From the NCBI GenBank assembly GCA_022764165.1, contig JALERM010000175.1, positions 1 to 35,460 on the forward strand: a stretch of DNA of 35,460 bases, read 5' to 3'. The stretch's first letter is position 1. Each line of letters opens with the position of its first letter. Below the pieces are notes generated by a model that was given only the letters and a program-made list of their open reading frames with translations, was not told the origin of the DNA and searched no databases. The DNA is from Eubacterium sp. (lineage in GTDB: Bacteria; Bacillota; Clostridia; Lachnospirales; Lachnospiraceae). A program made the translations under genes and the position numbers. Of the stretch, positions 7,412-15,839 are shown in pieces.

Positions 7412-7984
7412 ATGGGAATTTTTAAAGCAAGATATGTAAGGGATTATGTTGCGGCTACAAAATTCAAATCCATCCTTATATGGATCATTGAAATCATTGC
7501 AGTGATCAGCCTGGGTATCGTGCTTGCAGTTGGTTTCGGAAAATCTACCGTGATGCAGGAAGGGTCGATGGATCCGACACTTGCAGCGGGAGACACCCTG
7601 CTGATTAATCGTGCAGTGTATAAGTTTTCATCGCCGAAGAGGGGAGATGTTGTGGCTTTCAAAATCAGTAATGATAAGAATGCCAGTACACATATTAAGA
7701 GAATCATCGGACTTCCGGGCGAGACGATTCAGATTAAAAACGGACAGATCCTGATAGACGGGGAGACCTATCAGGAAAAATCAAGTTTGCCGGCCATACA
7801 GAATCCAGGTATGGCTGAGACCGAAATCACATTGAAAAGCGGTGAGTATTTTGTACTTGGTGATAACCGCAATAACAGTGTTGACAGCCGGTTCGTGGAA
7901 ATGGGAAAGATTAAGAAGAAAAATATTATAGGGAAATTGTGGCTTGTGGTTTCCCCGTGGGAAAAATTTGGAAGGATTAAATAA
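7412..7984 (+). CDS. lepB: Type I signal peptidase
   Basis: This membrane-anchored serine protease removes signal peptides from exported proteins. I chose ATG 7412 because GAGGAAA lies about 8 bases upstream; the GTG 7391 and ATG 7397 starts lack such a site. The 190-residue protein has one N-terminal membrane segment (about 20-42). It then has the catalytic serine box GSMDPTL (Ser52), the lysine box HIKRIIGLPGE (Lys96) and the GDNRNNSVDSR box near the end. The serine box has Asp where SMxPTL often has Tyr or Glu, which is within family variation. It is close behind the rplS terminator and 9 bases ahead of rbgA. The symbol lepB is used for Gram-negatives; sipS-type naming is equivalent. Confidence 0.95.
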   Translation: MGIFKARYVRDYVAATKFKSILIWIIEIIAVISLGIVLAVGFGKSTVMQEGSMDPTLAAGDTLLINRAVYKFSSPKRGDVVAFKISNDKNASTHIKRIIGLPGETIQIKNGQILIDGETYQEKSSLPAIQNPGMAETEITLKSGEYFVLGDNRNNSVDSRFVEMGKIKKKNIIGKLWLVVSPWEKFGRIK

Positions 7985-7993
7985 GGTGAATTC

Positions 7994-8866
7994 ATGATAG
8001 TGCAGTGGTATCCCGGTCATATGACCAAGGCCAAACGGCAGATGCAGGAAGATATTAAATTGATTGATCTGATTATCGAGCTGGTTGACGCAAGAATCCC
8101 GCTGAGCAGCCGAAATCCGGATATTGATGAGCTTGGGAAAAATAAATCCCGGCTGGTTCTGCTGAATAAAGCGGATCTGGCAGACGAGAAATGGAATGAA
8201 AAATGGACACAGTATTTTCAGGAAAAAGGTTTTTATGTGTTGAAGGTTAATTCCAAATCAGGTGCAGGCCTGAAATTAATTCAGGGCATTATTCAGGAAG
8301 CATGTAAGGAGAAAATAGAGCGGGATCGGAGACGAGGTATTAAAAATCGTCCCATCCGTGCCATGGTAGTGGGAATCCCCAATGTGGGAAAATCAACATT
8401 TATCAACTCCTACGCCGGAAAGGCCTGTGCGAAGACCGGCAATAAGCCGGGTGTGACTAAGGGAAAACAGTGGATTCGTCTGAATAAGAATCTGGAACTT
8501 TTAGATACACCGGGAATTCTCTGGCCGAAGTTTGAGGACCAGGAAGTGGGCAAACGTCTTGCTTATATCGGTTCCATTAAAGATGAAATTCTGAATCTGG
8601 AGGAACTTTCTCTGGAACTGCTGGATTTCCTCAGAAATAATTATCCGGGTATCCTGAATCAGCGATTTGGTATATCAGAGGAAGGTACACCACTCTCCAT
8701 GCTGGAGGGGATTGCCGATGCCCGCAAATGCCTGATCCGGGGCAGTGAATGGGATTACGCGAAAGCGTCCGGCATTTTGATGGATGAATTCAGAAGCGGA
8801 AAGCTGGGAAGAATAACGTTGGAATATCCGGAGGGATTGGAAGATAATCATGAAGACAATCAGTGA
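7994..8866 (+). CDS. rbgA: Ribosome biogenesis GTPase RbgA (YlqF)
   Basis: RbgA assists late assembly of the 50S subunit. The sequence shows the circularly permuted GTPase order. G4 (LLNKADL) comes first near residue 58, then G1 GIPNVGKSTFINS near 128, and G3 LLDTPGILWPK near 173. The N-terminal WYPGHMTKAKRQM is the YlqF hallmark and fixes the start at ATG 7994. The C-terminal ANTAR-like helical region is present and the length (290 aa) is normal. It overlaps rnhB by 17 bases, so the two are translationally linked. Confidence 0.97.
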   Translation: MIVQWYPGHMTKAKRQMQEDIKLIDLIIELVDARIPLSSRNPDIDELGKNKSRLVLLNKADLADEKWNEKWTQYFQEKGFYVLKVNSKSGAGLKLIQGIIQEACKEKIERDRRRGIKNRPIRAMVVGIPNVGKSTFINSYAGKACAKTGNKPGVTKGKQWIRLNKNLELLDTPGILWPKFEDQEVGKRLAYIGSIKDEILNLEELSLELLDFLRNNYPGILNQRFGISEEGTPLSMLEGIADARKCLIRGSEWDYAKASGILMDEFRSGKLGRITLEYPEGLEDNHEDNQ

Positions 8867-9605
8867 GATTAAAAAAGAACTGGAGCAGGCCGGAACTGCC
8901 CAACGGGAAGGTTTACTGGAAGAGTACAGAAAAGATTCCCGCAGCGGTGTGGCTGTTCTGATCCGGAAATACGAGAAAGAAAAAGAAAAGCTTCTGAAAG
9001 AACGGGAGCGGATTGAACAGATGAAAGTATATGAGAAAAAATACGATCATCTGGGATATGTCTGTGGAATTGACGAGGCCGGCCGCGGTCCTCTGGCGGG
9101 TCCGGTGGTTGCCGGAGCAGTTATTTTGCCGAAAGACTGCAGTATTCTGTGGCTGAATGATTCCAAAAAACTTTCCGCCGGTAAGCGGGAAGAGTTATAC
9201 GATGTGATTATGCGGGAAGCCGTAGCGGTGGGTGTCGGCTATGCCAGCCCGGCCCGCATTGATGAAATTAATATTTTACAGGCGACCTATGAGGCTATGC
9301 GGGAGGCGGTATCTAAATTGTCGGTTCGCCCGCAGATTCTTCTCAATGATGCGGTGACAATTCCGGCCCTGGAACTTCCCCAGGTGCCGATTATCAAAGG
9401 GGATGCCAAAAGTGTTTCCATAGCTGCGGCAAGCATTATTGCCAAGGTGACCAGGGACAGACTGATGGTGGAATACGACAAAATCATGCCGGAATATGGA
9501 TTTGCCTCCCATAAAGGATATGGAGCCGCAGCTCATATTGAGGCACTGAAAAAATACGGTCCTTCGCCCATACATCGGGCTACGTTTATAAAAAATTTTT
9601 TGTAG
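8850..9605 (+). CDS. rnhB: Ribonuclease HII
   Basis: RnhB cleaves RNA in RNA-DNA hybrids, including single misincorporated ribonucleotides. The catalytic core opens with CGIDEAGRGPLAGPVVAGAV near residue 72, which carries the DE metal ligands. It continues through NDSKKLSAGKREELYD and ends with SHKGYGAAAHIEALKKYGPS. An N-terminal extension of about 70 mostly helical, charged residues precedes the core, as in many Firmicutes RNase HII proteins. ATG 8850 lies inside the end of rbgA, with GGAAG 6 bases upstream. Confidence 0.97.
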   Translation: MKTISEIKKELEQAGTAQREGLLEEYRKDSRSGVAVLIRKYEKEKEKLLKERERIEQMKVYEKKYDHLGYVCGIDEAGRGPLAGPVVAGAVILPKDCSILWLNDSKKLSAGKREELYDVIMREAVAVGVGYASPARIDEINILQATYEAMREAVSKLSVRPQILLNDAVTIPALELPQVPIIKGDAKSVSIAAASIIAKVTRDRLMVEYDKIMPEYGFASHKGYGAAAHIEALKKYGPSPIHRATFIKNFL

Positions 9606-9622
9606 GGCTGTGGTGAATATTT

Positions 9623-9988
9623 ATGCAGAGTAGAGTGAATAAACGTGCGCTGGGGATGGAGAAGGAACAGGTTGCTGCGGCTTTTCTGGAGCAGCAGGGT
9701 TATCAGATCCTTCAGAAGAATTATCGCTGCAAGATTGGGGAAGTAGACTTGATCGCACGCCATGGTGAGTATTTGGTGTTTGTGGAGGTAAAGTACCGGA
9801 AGAATGACCGGATCGGAAGCCCGGAGGAGGCGGTTACTCCTGCGAAGCAGAAAAGGATTTCGAAGGTTTGTGTCTGGTATCTGAGAGAAAATCACTTGTC
9901 TCTGGATACGCCCTGTCGTTTTGATGTGGTGGCGGTAGGGTCGGAAGAGGTGCGTATTTATCAGAATGCGTTTCCTTATCGAGGCTGA
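9623..9988 (+). CDS. YraN/UPF0102 family endonuclease-like protein
   Basis: This small 121-residue protein has the nuclease-like fold of the UPF0102 family. KIGEVDLIARHGEYLVFVEV followed by KYR holds the acidic E-D-ExK pattern of restriction-endonuclease-like enzymes. AAFLEQQGYQILQKNYR precedes it and PAKQKRISKVCVWYL follows, both family hallmarks. The cellular role is not well established. The ribosome site before ATG 9623 is weak. It follows rnhB by 17 bases, the usual location of this gene in Firmicutes. Confidence 0.92.
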   Translation: MQSRVNKRALGMEKEQVAAAFLEQQGYQILQKNYRCKIGEVDLIARHGEYLVFVEVKYRKNDRIGSPEEAVTPAKQKRISKVCVWYLRENHLSLDTPCRFDVVAVGSEEVRIYQNAFPYRG

Positions 9989-10063
9989 AGGAAAGTTGAT
10001 AAGAGTGATGAGTGCCCGGAAATGGAAACTGCCTGGGATGGGTGCGAAAAGGAGAATAGCGTA

Positions 10064-10915
10064 TTGGATAACAATTTGGAAATCAAGTGGAAAGAAAACC
10101 GGGAAGTACAGCTGAATCACAAAAATGGTGTGACTTATCTGACGTGGCCGGCGCTTACTGAGACCGGCATAGTCCTGCATGGATTTTCCACGCGGCTTGG
10201 TGGAGTCAGTCAGGGCGTCTGCAGTACCATGAATCTCAGTTTTTCCCGCGGAGATGATGAAGAGGCTGTTCATGAAAATTATCATCGGATCGCAGATGCA
10301 ATCGGCTTTCCGGTGGGCAGTATTGTTTGTTCAGATCAGACCCATACTGTCAATGTGCGGCGAGTGGGTAAGGAGGATTGCGGTAAGGGAGTGCTGTGTC
10401 CTAAAGATTATACCGATGTGGATGGATTGATTACCAATGAGCAGGGTGTAACACTTGCAACTTTTTATGCTGATTGTGTGCCGTTGTATCTGGTAGATCC
10501 GGTTCACCGAGCTATCGGACTGTCACATTCCGGCTGGCGCGGCACAGTGGGAAATATCGGTGGTGTGACTGTAAAACGCATGGCACAGGAATATGGCAGC
10601 AGACCGGAGGATATCATCACTGTGATCGGTCCATCTATCTGCCAGGATTGTTATGAAGTCAGTGAAGATGTGGCAGAAGAATTCCGCAAAGCCTACGATA
10701 AAAAACTCTGGCCTGTACTTCTTCAGGAAAAACAGGATGGAAAGTACCAGCTGAACCTCTGGGAGGCTTGCAGACAAAACTTCCTGCAGGCGGGGGTTCG
10801 GGAAGAAAATATACATATGCCGGGAATCTGCACATGCTGCAATCCGGAATTCTTATTTTCCCATCGGGCTTCTCGTGGGAAGCGGGGAAATTTGGCGGCG
10901 TTTTTGGCACTTTAA
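10064..10915 (+). CDS. PgeF/YfiH family protein (laccase domain; peptidoglycan editing)
   Basis: Family members were once called polyphenol oxidases. E. coli PgeF removes mis-incorporated L-Ser-type peptides from UDP-MurNAc precursors, and some family members act on purine nucleosides. The domain core is visible: GFSTRLGGVSQGVCSTMNLS near the start, SDQTHTVNV, FYADCVPLYLVDP, the metal-site motif SHSGWRGTVGNIGG, GPSICQDCYEV and the C-terminal TCCNPEFLFSHRASRGKRGN. I prefer TTG 10064 because AAAAGGAG lies 9 bases upstream. ATG 10022 would add 14 residues but has no evident ribosome site. It is probably the last gene of the rplS-to-yfiH block. Confidence 0.9.
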   Translation: MDNNLEIKWKENREVQLNHKNGVTYLTWPALTETGIVLHGFSTRLGGVSQGVCSTMNLSFSRGDDEEAVHENYHRIADAIGFPVGSIVCSDQTHTVNVRRVGKEDCGKGVLCPKDYTDVDGLITNEQGVTLATFYADCVPLYLVDPVHRAIGLSHSGWRGTVGNIGGVTVKRMAQEYGSRPEDIITVIGPSICQDCYEVSEDVAEEFRKAYDKKLWPVLLQEKQDGKYQLNLWEACRQNFLQAGVREENIHMPGICTCCNPEFLFSHRASRGKRGNLAAFLAL

Positions 10916-11004
10916 AAGCTAGGCTGAAAACTAAAAAAACAACCTATTAAGCTTACCCAAAACGGTAAAATGCTAGGCTGAAAATGAAAAAATCAATAAA
11001 AGTA

Positions 11005-11038
11005 CCAGAGGGACAGGTTAACAAGCCTGTCCCTCTGG
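11005..11038. terminator. Bidirectional terminator between the pgeF-like gene and prs
   Basis: CCAGAGGGACAGG at 11005-11017 pairs with CCTGTCCCTCTGG at 11026-11038. On the minus strand it is followed by a T-rich stretch and would end prs; on the plus strand the tail is weaker. A 13-base direct repeat, GCTAGGCTGAAAA, lies just before it at 10918-10930 and 10972-10984. Confidence 0.7.
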
Positions 11039-11049
11039 CATTTGTACAA

Positions 11050-12222
11050 TTATTTCTTCTGGTTTTTAGCCAGTAATTTCTTGATTTTTGATGTAGTAGA
11101 ACGTACCTTCTCCACGGAAACATCGTGATTGAGGGTGTCTATAATACTTGCAATGTATTTGCCCATGGATGCCGGTGCATAGTATTCTCTCTTCAGAAGT
11201 TCCGGTGTACGGTAGTTCAGGTCGGTAGTAATGACTTTATGAATGTATCCTTTTTCGTAATATTCATCAAATTTCTTCAGGCCGTCTGTAAACAGACCGA
11301 ATGTTGTGCAGACGAATACACGGTTGGCGTTGCGTTCTTTCAGCTGTTTGGCAACGTCCAGCATGCTTTCTCCGGATGAAATCATGTCGTCGATAACGAT
11401 TACATCTTTTCCGGCAACGGAGTCTCCCAGAAATTCGTGGGCCACAATCGGGTTTTTGCCGTTGACGATGGTAGAATAGTCACGGCGTTTGTAGAACATA
11501 CCCATATCTACTCCCAGAATATTAGAGAAGTAGACAGCTCGTGCCATTGCGCCTTCGTCCGGGCTGATGATCATCAGATGTTCGTTGTTCAGTTTCAGAT
11601 CCGGAACGGAACGAATCAATGTTTTCAAAAACTGATACGTTGGCATGAAGTTGTCGAAACCGTAAAGCGGAATTGCATTCTGGACACGTGGATCGTGAGC
11701 ATCAAAGGTGATGATGTTGGATACACCCATGTGTACCAGTTCTTGCAGTGCCAGTGCACAGTCAAGGGATTCTCTTTTGGAACGTTTGTGTTGTCTTCCT
11801 TCGTAAAGGAATGGCATGATGACATTGATTCTGTGTGCCTTACCGGTAGCAGCAGCAATGATTCTCTTCAGATCCTGAAAATGATCATCCGGAGACATGT
11901 GATTCTCATATCCGTTCATCTTATAAGTAATGCTGTAGTTGGTAATGTCACACATGATAAAAAGGTCTACACCACGAATGGATTCATTAATCGTACCTTT
12001 TGCTTCTCCGGTACCGAATCGGGGACATTCGCAGTCAATCAGGAAAGAATCCTCAGAATAACCGGACCAGGAAAATCCATTTTTCTGGTGGGCCGCTAAT
12101 TCTTTACGGAACTGTACAAGATAATTGTCGACAGTTTTTGCCATTTCTTCGCAGCCCTTCAGAGCTGCAATTTTGATTGGTGCCACAGGAATAGAATTTT
12201 CTAATAAATCTAAATTTGCCAT
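11050..12222 (-). CDS. prs: Ribose-phosphate pyrophosphokinase, long form (390 aa)
   Basis: This would make PRPP from ribose-5-phosphate and ATP for nucleotide, His and Trp synthesis. The PRPP loop is VIVIDDMISSGESMLD near residue 275. The Rossmann-like halves and segments PFLYEGRQHKRSKRESLDCA, ITFDAHDPRVQNAIP and MIISPDEGAMARA match the Prs layout. The protein is about 75 residues longer than the usual 315. It has a modified catalytic region (GRQHKR rather than the common RQDRK) and extra N- and C-terminal segments, ending in a basic tail. GGAGG lies 7 bases before ATG. It is alone on the minus strand with its own promoter. Confidence 0.9.
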   Translation of the reverse strand: MANLDLLENSIPVAPIKIAALKGCEEMAKTVDNYLVQFRKELAAHQKNGFSWSGYSEDSFLIDCECPRFGTGEAKGTINESIRGVDLFIMCDITNYSITYKMNGYENHMSPDDHFQDLKRIIAAATGKAHRINVIMPFLYEGRQHKRSKRESLDCALALQELVHMGVSNIITFDAHDPRVQNAIPLYGFDNFMPTYQFLKTLIRSVPDLKLNNEHLMIISPDEGAMARAVYFSNILGVDMGMFYKRRDYSTIVNGKNPIVAHEFLGDSVAGKDVIVIDDMISSGESMLDVAKQLKERNANRVFVCTTFGLFTDGLKKFDEYYEKGYIHKVITTDLNYRTPELLKREYYAPASMGKYIASIIDTLNHDVSVEKVRSTTSKIKKLLAKNQKK

Positions 12223-12269
12223 GGAAACCTCCGTATAATTACTATTTAACGTAGTCTTAACACATAATA

Positions 12270-12298
12270 GTTATACCTTAGAAAACCATGTCCGTCAA
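12270..12298 (-). promoter_or_regulatory. prs promoter
   Basis: On the minus strand TTGACG (12298-12293), 17 bases, then TATAAC (12275-12270), about 48 bases before the prs start. Confidence 0.7.
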
Positions 12299-12389
12299 GG
12301 AGAGTGTCGAATAATAGTGAAAAATAACGGATTTTCTATGGATTGTTTTTAAAAAAATACAGAAATTATAAAACCATGGAGCCCTTTAC

Positions 12390-12418
12390 TTGACAATTCC
12401 GGGCTTGTTCTATATCAT
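12390..12418 (+). promoter_or_regulatory. Promoter for the DUF512 gene
   Basis: TTGACA at 12390-12395, 17 bases, then TATCAT at 12413-12418. The last base of the -10 box is the first base of the palindromic repeat, so the message would start inside that palindrome. Confidence 0.55.
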
Positions 12419-12477
12419 GATGTAGGGGTCAAAAGGTATTTTGACCTGAAAAACATGACCTTTTGACCCTTGTATCA
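12418..12477. repeat. Composite palindromic repeat, short form
   Basis: TGATGTAGGGGTCAAAAGGT at 12418-12437 and ACCTTTTGACCCTTGTATCA at 12458-12477 are reverse complements at 17 of 20 positions, with 12 perfect inner pairs around a 20-base loop. The outer arms and both ends of the loop match the long element at 416-600 in inverted orientation. It fills most of the leader of the DUF512 gene. Confidence 0.8.
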
Positions 12478-12508
12478 TATCAATTTACGCTGAATGGAGT
12501 GTATGATA

Positions 12509-13900
12509 ATGAAAGAAACCAGACATGTAATCAAACGTGTTCTGCCGGGAAGTATCGCAGAAGAGCTGGAACTGGAACCGGGCGATGAACTGTTGTCTGT
12601 GAATGGGCAGCAGATTGAAGATGTGTTTGATTATCACTATCTGATCAATGATGAATATCTTGAGATTCTGATTCGAAAACCGGATCAGGAAGAATGGGAA
12701 CTGGAGATAGAAAAGGATTTCGAGGAAGATCTGGGGATTGAGTTTGACAGCAGCCTGATGGATGAATATCGTTCCTGCAGGAACAAATGTATTTTCTGCT
12801 TTATTGACCAGATGCCGAAGGGGATGAGAGATACTCTCTATTTTAAGGATGATGATTCCCGACTGTCTTTTTTGCAGGGAAATTATGTGACTCTCACGAA
12901 TATGAGCGATCATGATATTGACAGAATTATCCGGTATCATCTTTCTCCCATTAATATTTCTTTTCAGACCACGAATCCCGAACTGCGCTGCCGGATGTTG
13001 AACAACCGGTTTGCGGGCGATATTTTCCCGAAGGTGCAGCGGCTCTACGAGGCCGGTATTGAGATGAACGGTCAGATTGTATTATGCAAAGGAATCAATG
13101 ATGGAGAAGAACTGGAGCGGAGTATCCGGGATCTGAGCAAATATTTGCCGCATCTGCGCAGCGTTTCGATTGTACCCGTGGGTCTCAGCAGATACCGTGA
13201 GGATCTGTACCCACTGGAACCATTTACAAAAGAAGATGCACAGAAAGTGCTGGATACGGTTAAAAAGTGGCAGGATCAATTATACCCGCAGTACGGTCTG
13301 CATTTTATCCATTGTAGTGATGAATGGTATATTCTGGCACAGCAGCCGATTCCCCGGGAAGAGGAGTATGATGGTTATCTTCAGCTGGAAAATGGCGTGG
13401 GGATGGTACGCCTGCTGGAAAGTGAAGTGCTGGAAGAACTGAGTAACAGAAAACCGGATGACAGAAAACGCAGGATTTCCATTGCCACAGGTAAACTGGC
13501 AGCACCATTTATCCGGGAGAATATTTCTCATATACAAAAGTTATATCCGGGGATTGAAGTAAATGTCTATTCGATCCGCAATGATTTTTTTGGCGAGATG
13601 ATTACCGTATCCGGTCTGGTGACAGGGCAGGATCTGAAGAAGCAGCTGGCGGGAAGGGAACTGGGAGAATGCCTTTTGATCCCCTGCAATATGCTGCGGG
13701 CAGGAGAAAATGTTTTTCTGGATGATGTGACTGTGGAAGAATTGGAAGCAGCACTGGGAGTTCCTGTTGAGGTCGTTGACGAAGACGGTGCTTCGCTGGT
13801 GCGTGCAGTCACAGAGAAAGAGAAAACTATGAACCATAAAAGGAGACAAATATATGAGCAAACCGATTGTTGCAATTGTGGGCCGTCCGAATGTAGGTAA
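12509..13900 (+). CDS. DUF512 radical-SAM-type protein with N-terminal PDZ-like domain
   Basis: The N-terminal 65 residues are PDZ-like (VLPGSIAEELELEPGDELLS, then VNGQQIEDVFDY). Next comes a radical-SAM cluster motif, CRNKCIFC, with Cys90, Cys94 and Cys97, in the context FCFIDQMPKGMRDTLYFKDD. A TIM-barrel part follows, then the DUF512 C-terminal region (CSDEWYILAQQPIP onwards). The biochemical function of the family is not established. It is typically found next to der, as here. I chose ATG 12509 because GGAG lies 9 bases upstream; ATGs at 12494 and 12503 are poorly spaced. The last 15 codons overlap der out of frame by 47 bases and yield a Cys-rich tail. Confidence 0.9.
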   Translation: MKETRHVIKRVLPGSIAEELELEPGDELLSVNGQQIEDVFDYHYLINDEYLEILIRKPDQEEWELEIEKDFEEDLGIEFDSSLMDEYRSCRNKCIFCFIDQMPKGMRDTLYFKDDDSRLSFLQGNYVTLTNMSDHDIDRIIRYHLSPINISFQTTNPELRCRMLNNRFAGDIFPKVQRLYEAGIEMNGQIVLCKGINDGEELERSIRDLSKYLPHLRSVSIVPVGLSRYREDLYPLEPFTKEDAQKVLDTVKKWQDQLYPQYGLHFIHCSDEWYILAQQPIPREEEYDGYLQLENGVGMVRLLESEVLEELSNRKPDDRKRRISIATGKLAAPFIRENISHIQKLYPGIEVNVYSIRNDFFGEMITVSGLVTGQDLKKQLAGRELGECLLIPCNMLRAGENVFLDDVTVEELEAALGVPVEVVDEDGASLVRAVTEKEKTMNHKRRQIYEQTDCCNCGPSECR

Positions 13901-15179
13901 ATCTACATTATTTAACGTGCTTGCGGGAGATAATATTTCCATCGTAAAAGATACGCCGGGTGTGACAAGGGACCGTATTTATGCGGATGCTTCCTGGCTG
14001 GATTATAATTTTACACTGATTGATACCGGTGGTATCGAACCGGACAGTAAGGATGTGATTCTGTCTCAGATGCGTGATCAGGCACAGATTGCCATTGATA
14101 CGGCAGATGTGATTATTTTTATCACAGATGTGCGGCAGGGTCTGGTAGATGCGGATTCCAAAGTGGCAGATATGCTGAGAAGAAGCGGCAAACCGGTGCT
14201 TCTGGTGGTCAACAAAGTTGACAGCTTTGAAAAATTCATGCCGGATGTTTATGAATTCTATAATCTGGGTATCGGTGACCCTATTCCTGTTTCTGCTTCC
14301 GGAAAATTAGGAATCGGAGACATGCTGGAAGAAATCATAAAGCATTTTCCGGAAGATAATGAGGAAGAAGAAGAAAGTGACATTCCTCACATCGCCATTG
14401 TGGGAAAACCTAATGTGGGAAAATCTTCCATTGTCAATAAACTGCTGGGTCAGAACCGCGTGATCGTATCCAATGTGGCAGGAACCACGAGAGATGCCAT
14501 CGACACCAAGATTCTCTGGAATGACAGGGAATATATTTTCATTGATACGGCCGGACTTCGCAGAAAGAATAAGATTAAAGAAGAACTGGAGCGTTACAGT
14601 ATTATCCGGACGGTTACTGCCGTTGAACGTGCAGACGTGGTGGTTGTGGTAATTGATGCGGTGGAAGGTGTGACGGAACAGGATGCCAAGATTGCCGGAA
14701 TCGCTCACGAGCGCGGAAAAGGCGTGATCATTGCAGTCAATAAATGGGATGCCATTGAAAAAGATGATAAAACCATCTACAAATTTACCAATAAAGTGAG
14801 AGAAGTTCTCTCCTACATGCCGTATGCGGAGATTCTGTTTATTTCCGCACAGACCGGTCAGCGTCTGCCGAAGTTGTTTGATACCATCGATATGGTTCTG
14901 GAGAATCAGACCATGCGTATCCAGACAGGAGTGCTGAATGAAATTCTGACAGAGGCGATCGCACTTCAGCAGCCGCCGTCAGATAAGGGAAAACGTCTGA
15001 AGATTTTCTATATGACGCAGGTATCGGTAAAACCGCCTACCTTTGTAATTTTTGTCAATGATAAAGAACTGATGCATTTCTCCTACACCAGATATCTGGA
15101 AAATAAAGTCCGGGAAGCTTTTGGTTTTAGGGGAACGTCACTGAAGTTTATTATCCGGGAACGGAATGGGGAGAAATAG
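13854..15179 (+). CDS. der: Ribosome-associated double GTPase Der (EngA)
   Basis: Der carries two tandem GTPase domains and a KH-like C-terminal domain and acts in 50S assembly. The first domain has GRPNVGKSTLFNVLAG near residue 10, DTGGIEP and NKVD. The second begins near residue 180 with GKPNVGKSSIVNKLLG, then DTAGLRRK and NKWD. The C-terminal part ends with FRGTSLKFIIRERNG. Length 441 is standard. AAAGGAGA precedes ATG 13854. The start lies inside the end of the DUF512 gene, so the two are probably translationally coupled. plsY and gpsA follow closely, forming a common clostridial string. Confidence 0.98.
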   Translation: MSKPIVAIVGRPNVGKSTLFNVLAGDNISIVKDTPGVTRDRIYADASWLDYNFTLIDTGGIEPDSKDVILSQMRDQAQIAIDTADVIIFITDVRQGLVDADSKVADMLRRSGKPVLLVVNKVDSFEKFMPDVYEFYNLGIGDPIPVSASGKLGIGDMLEEIIKHFPEDNEEEEESDIPHIAIVGKPNVGKSSIVNKLLGQNRVIVSNVAGTTRDAIDTKILWNDREYIFIDTAGLRRKNKIKEELERYSIIRTVTAVERADVVVVVIDAVEGVTEQDAKIAGIAHERGKGVIIAVNKWDAIEKDDKTIYKFTNKVREVLSYMPYAEILFISAQTGQRLPKLFDTIDMVLENQTMRIQTGVLNEILTEAIALQQPPSDKGKRLKIFYMTQVSVKPPTFVIFVNDKELMHFSYTRYLENKVREAFGFRGTSLKFIIRERNGEK

Positions 15180-15191
15180 GGAGTAATTGAG

Positions 15192-15830
15192 ATGGAACGA
15201 GTGATTTGTTTGTTGATTGGCTATGTTTGCGGGCTTTTTCAGACTTCATATATTTATGGAAAAGCCCATGGAATTGATATCCGTGAGCATGGAAGCGGAA
15301 ATGCGGGAACCACGAATGCGCTTCGGACGCTGGGAGCAAAAGCGGGCGCACTTACCTTTCTGGGAGACTGCTTCAAATGCGTGCTGGCAGTGGTGATCGT
15401 TCGCCTGATTTTTGGCGGAACTCATCCGGATACCATTCGCTTACTGGGATTGTATGCATCGGCGGGAGCAATTCTCGGACATAATTTTCCTTTTTATCTG
15501 AAGTTTAAAGGAGGAAAAGGAATAGCCTGTACAGCGGGCCTGCTTCTTTCTTTCGATTGGAGGCTGACACTGGCGGCACTTGTGGTATTTTTAATTGCAT
15601 TTTTTACCACTCATTATGTATCACTGGGTTCATTGCTGGTATATGTGGTATTTCTGCTGGGACTGGTCTTAATGGGACAGACCGGACAGTTTGCCATGGA
15701 GGCTGCCCATATCCACGAGATGTATCTGGTGGCAGCTTTGCTGGCACTACTTGCGTTTTATAAACATCGTGCCAATATTGTCCGACTGCTTCATGGAAAT
15801 GAGAACAAAACATATTTAAAGAAAAAATAG
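15192..15830 (+). CDS. plsY: Acyl-phosphate:glycerol-3-phosphate acyltransferase
   Basis: PlsY is an integral membrane enzyme that acylates glycerol-3-phosphate with acyl-phosphate, the first step of phospholipid synthesis. The three loop motifs are present: SGNAGTTNALR near residue 36, GHNFPFYLKFKGGKGIAC near residue 97, and a third loop after the TTHYVSLGSLL helix. About five to six hydrophobic segments span 212 residues. It begins 12 bases after der and is followed within 10 bases by gpsA, which supplies its substrate. The pairing of plsY and gpsA is functionally coherent. Confidence 0.97.
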   Translation: MERVICLLIGYVCGLFQTSYIYGKAHGIDIREHGSGNAGTTNALRTLGAKAGALTFLGDCFKCVLAVVIVRLIFGGTHPDTIRLLGLYASAGAILGHNFPFYLKFKGGKGIACTAGLLLSFDWRLTLAALVVFLIAFFTTHYVSLGSLLVYVVFLLGLVLMGQTGQFAMEAAHIHEMYLVAALLALLAFYKHRANIVRLLHGNENKTYLKKK

Positions 15831-15839
15831 GAGGACCAG

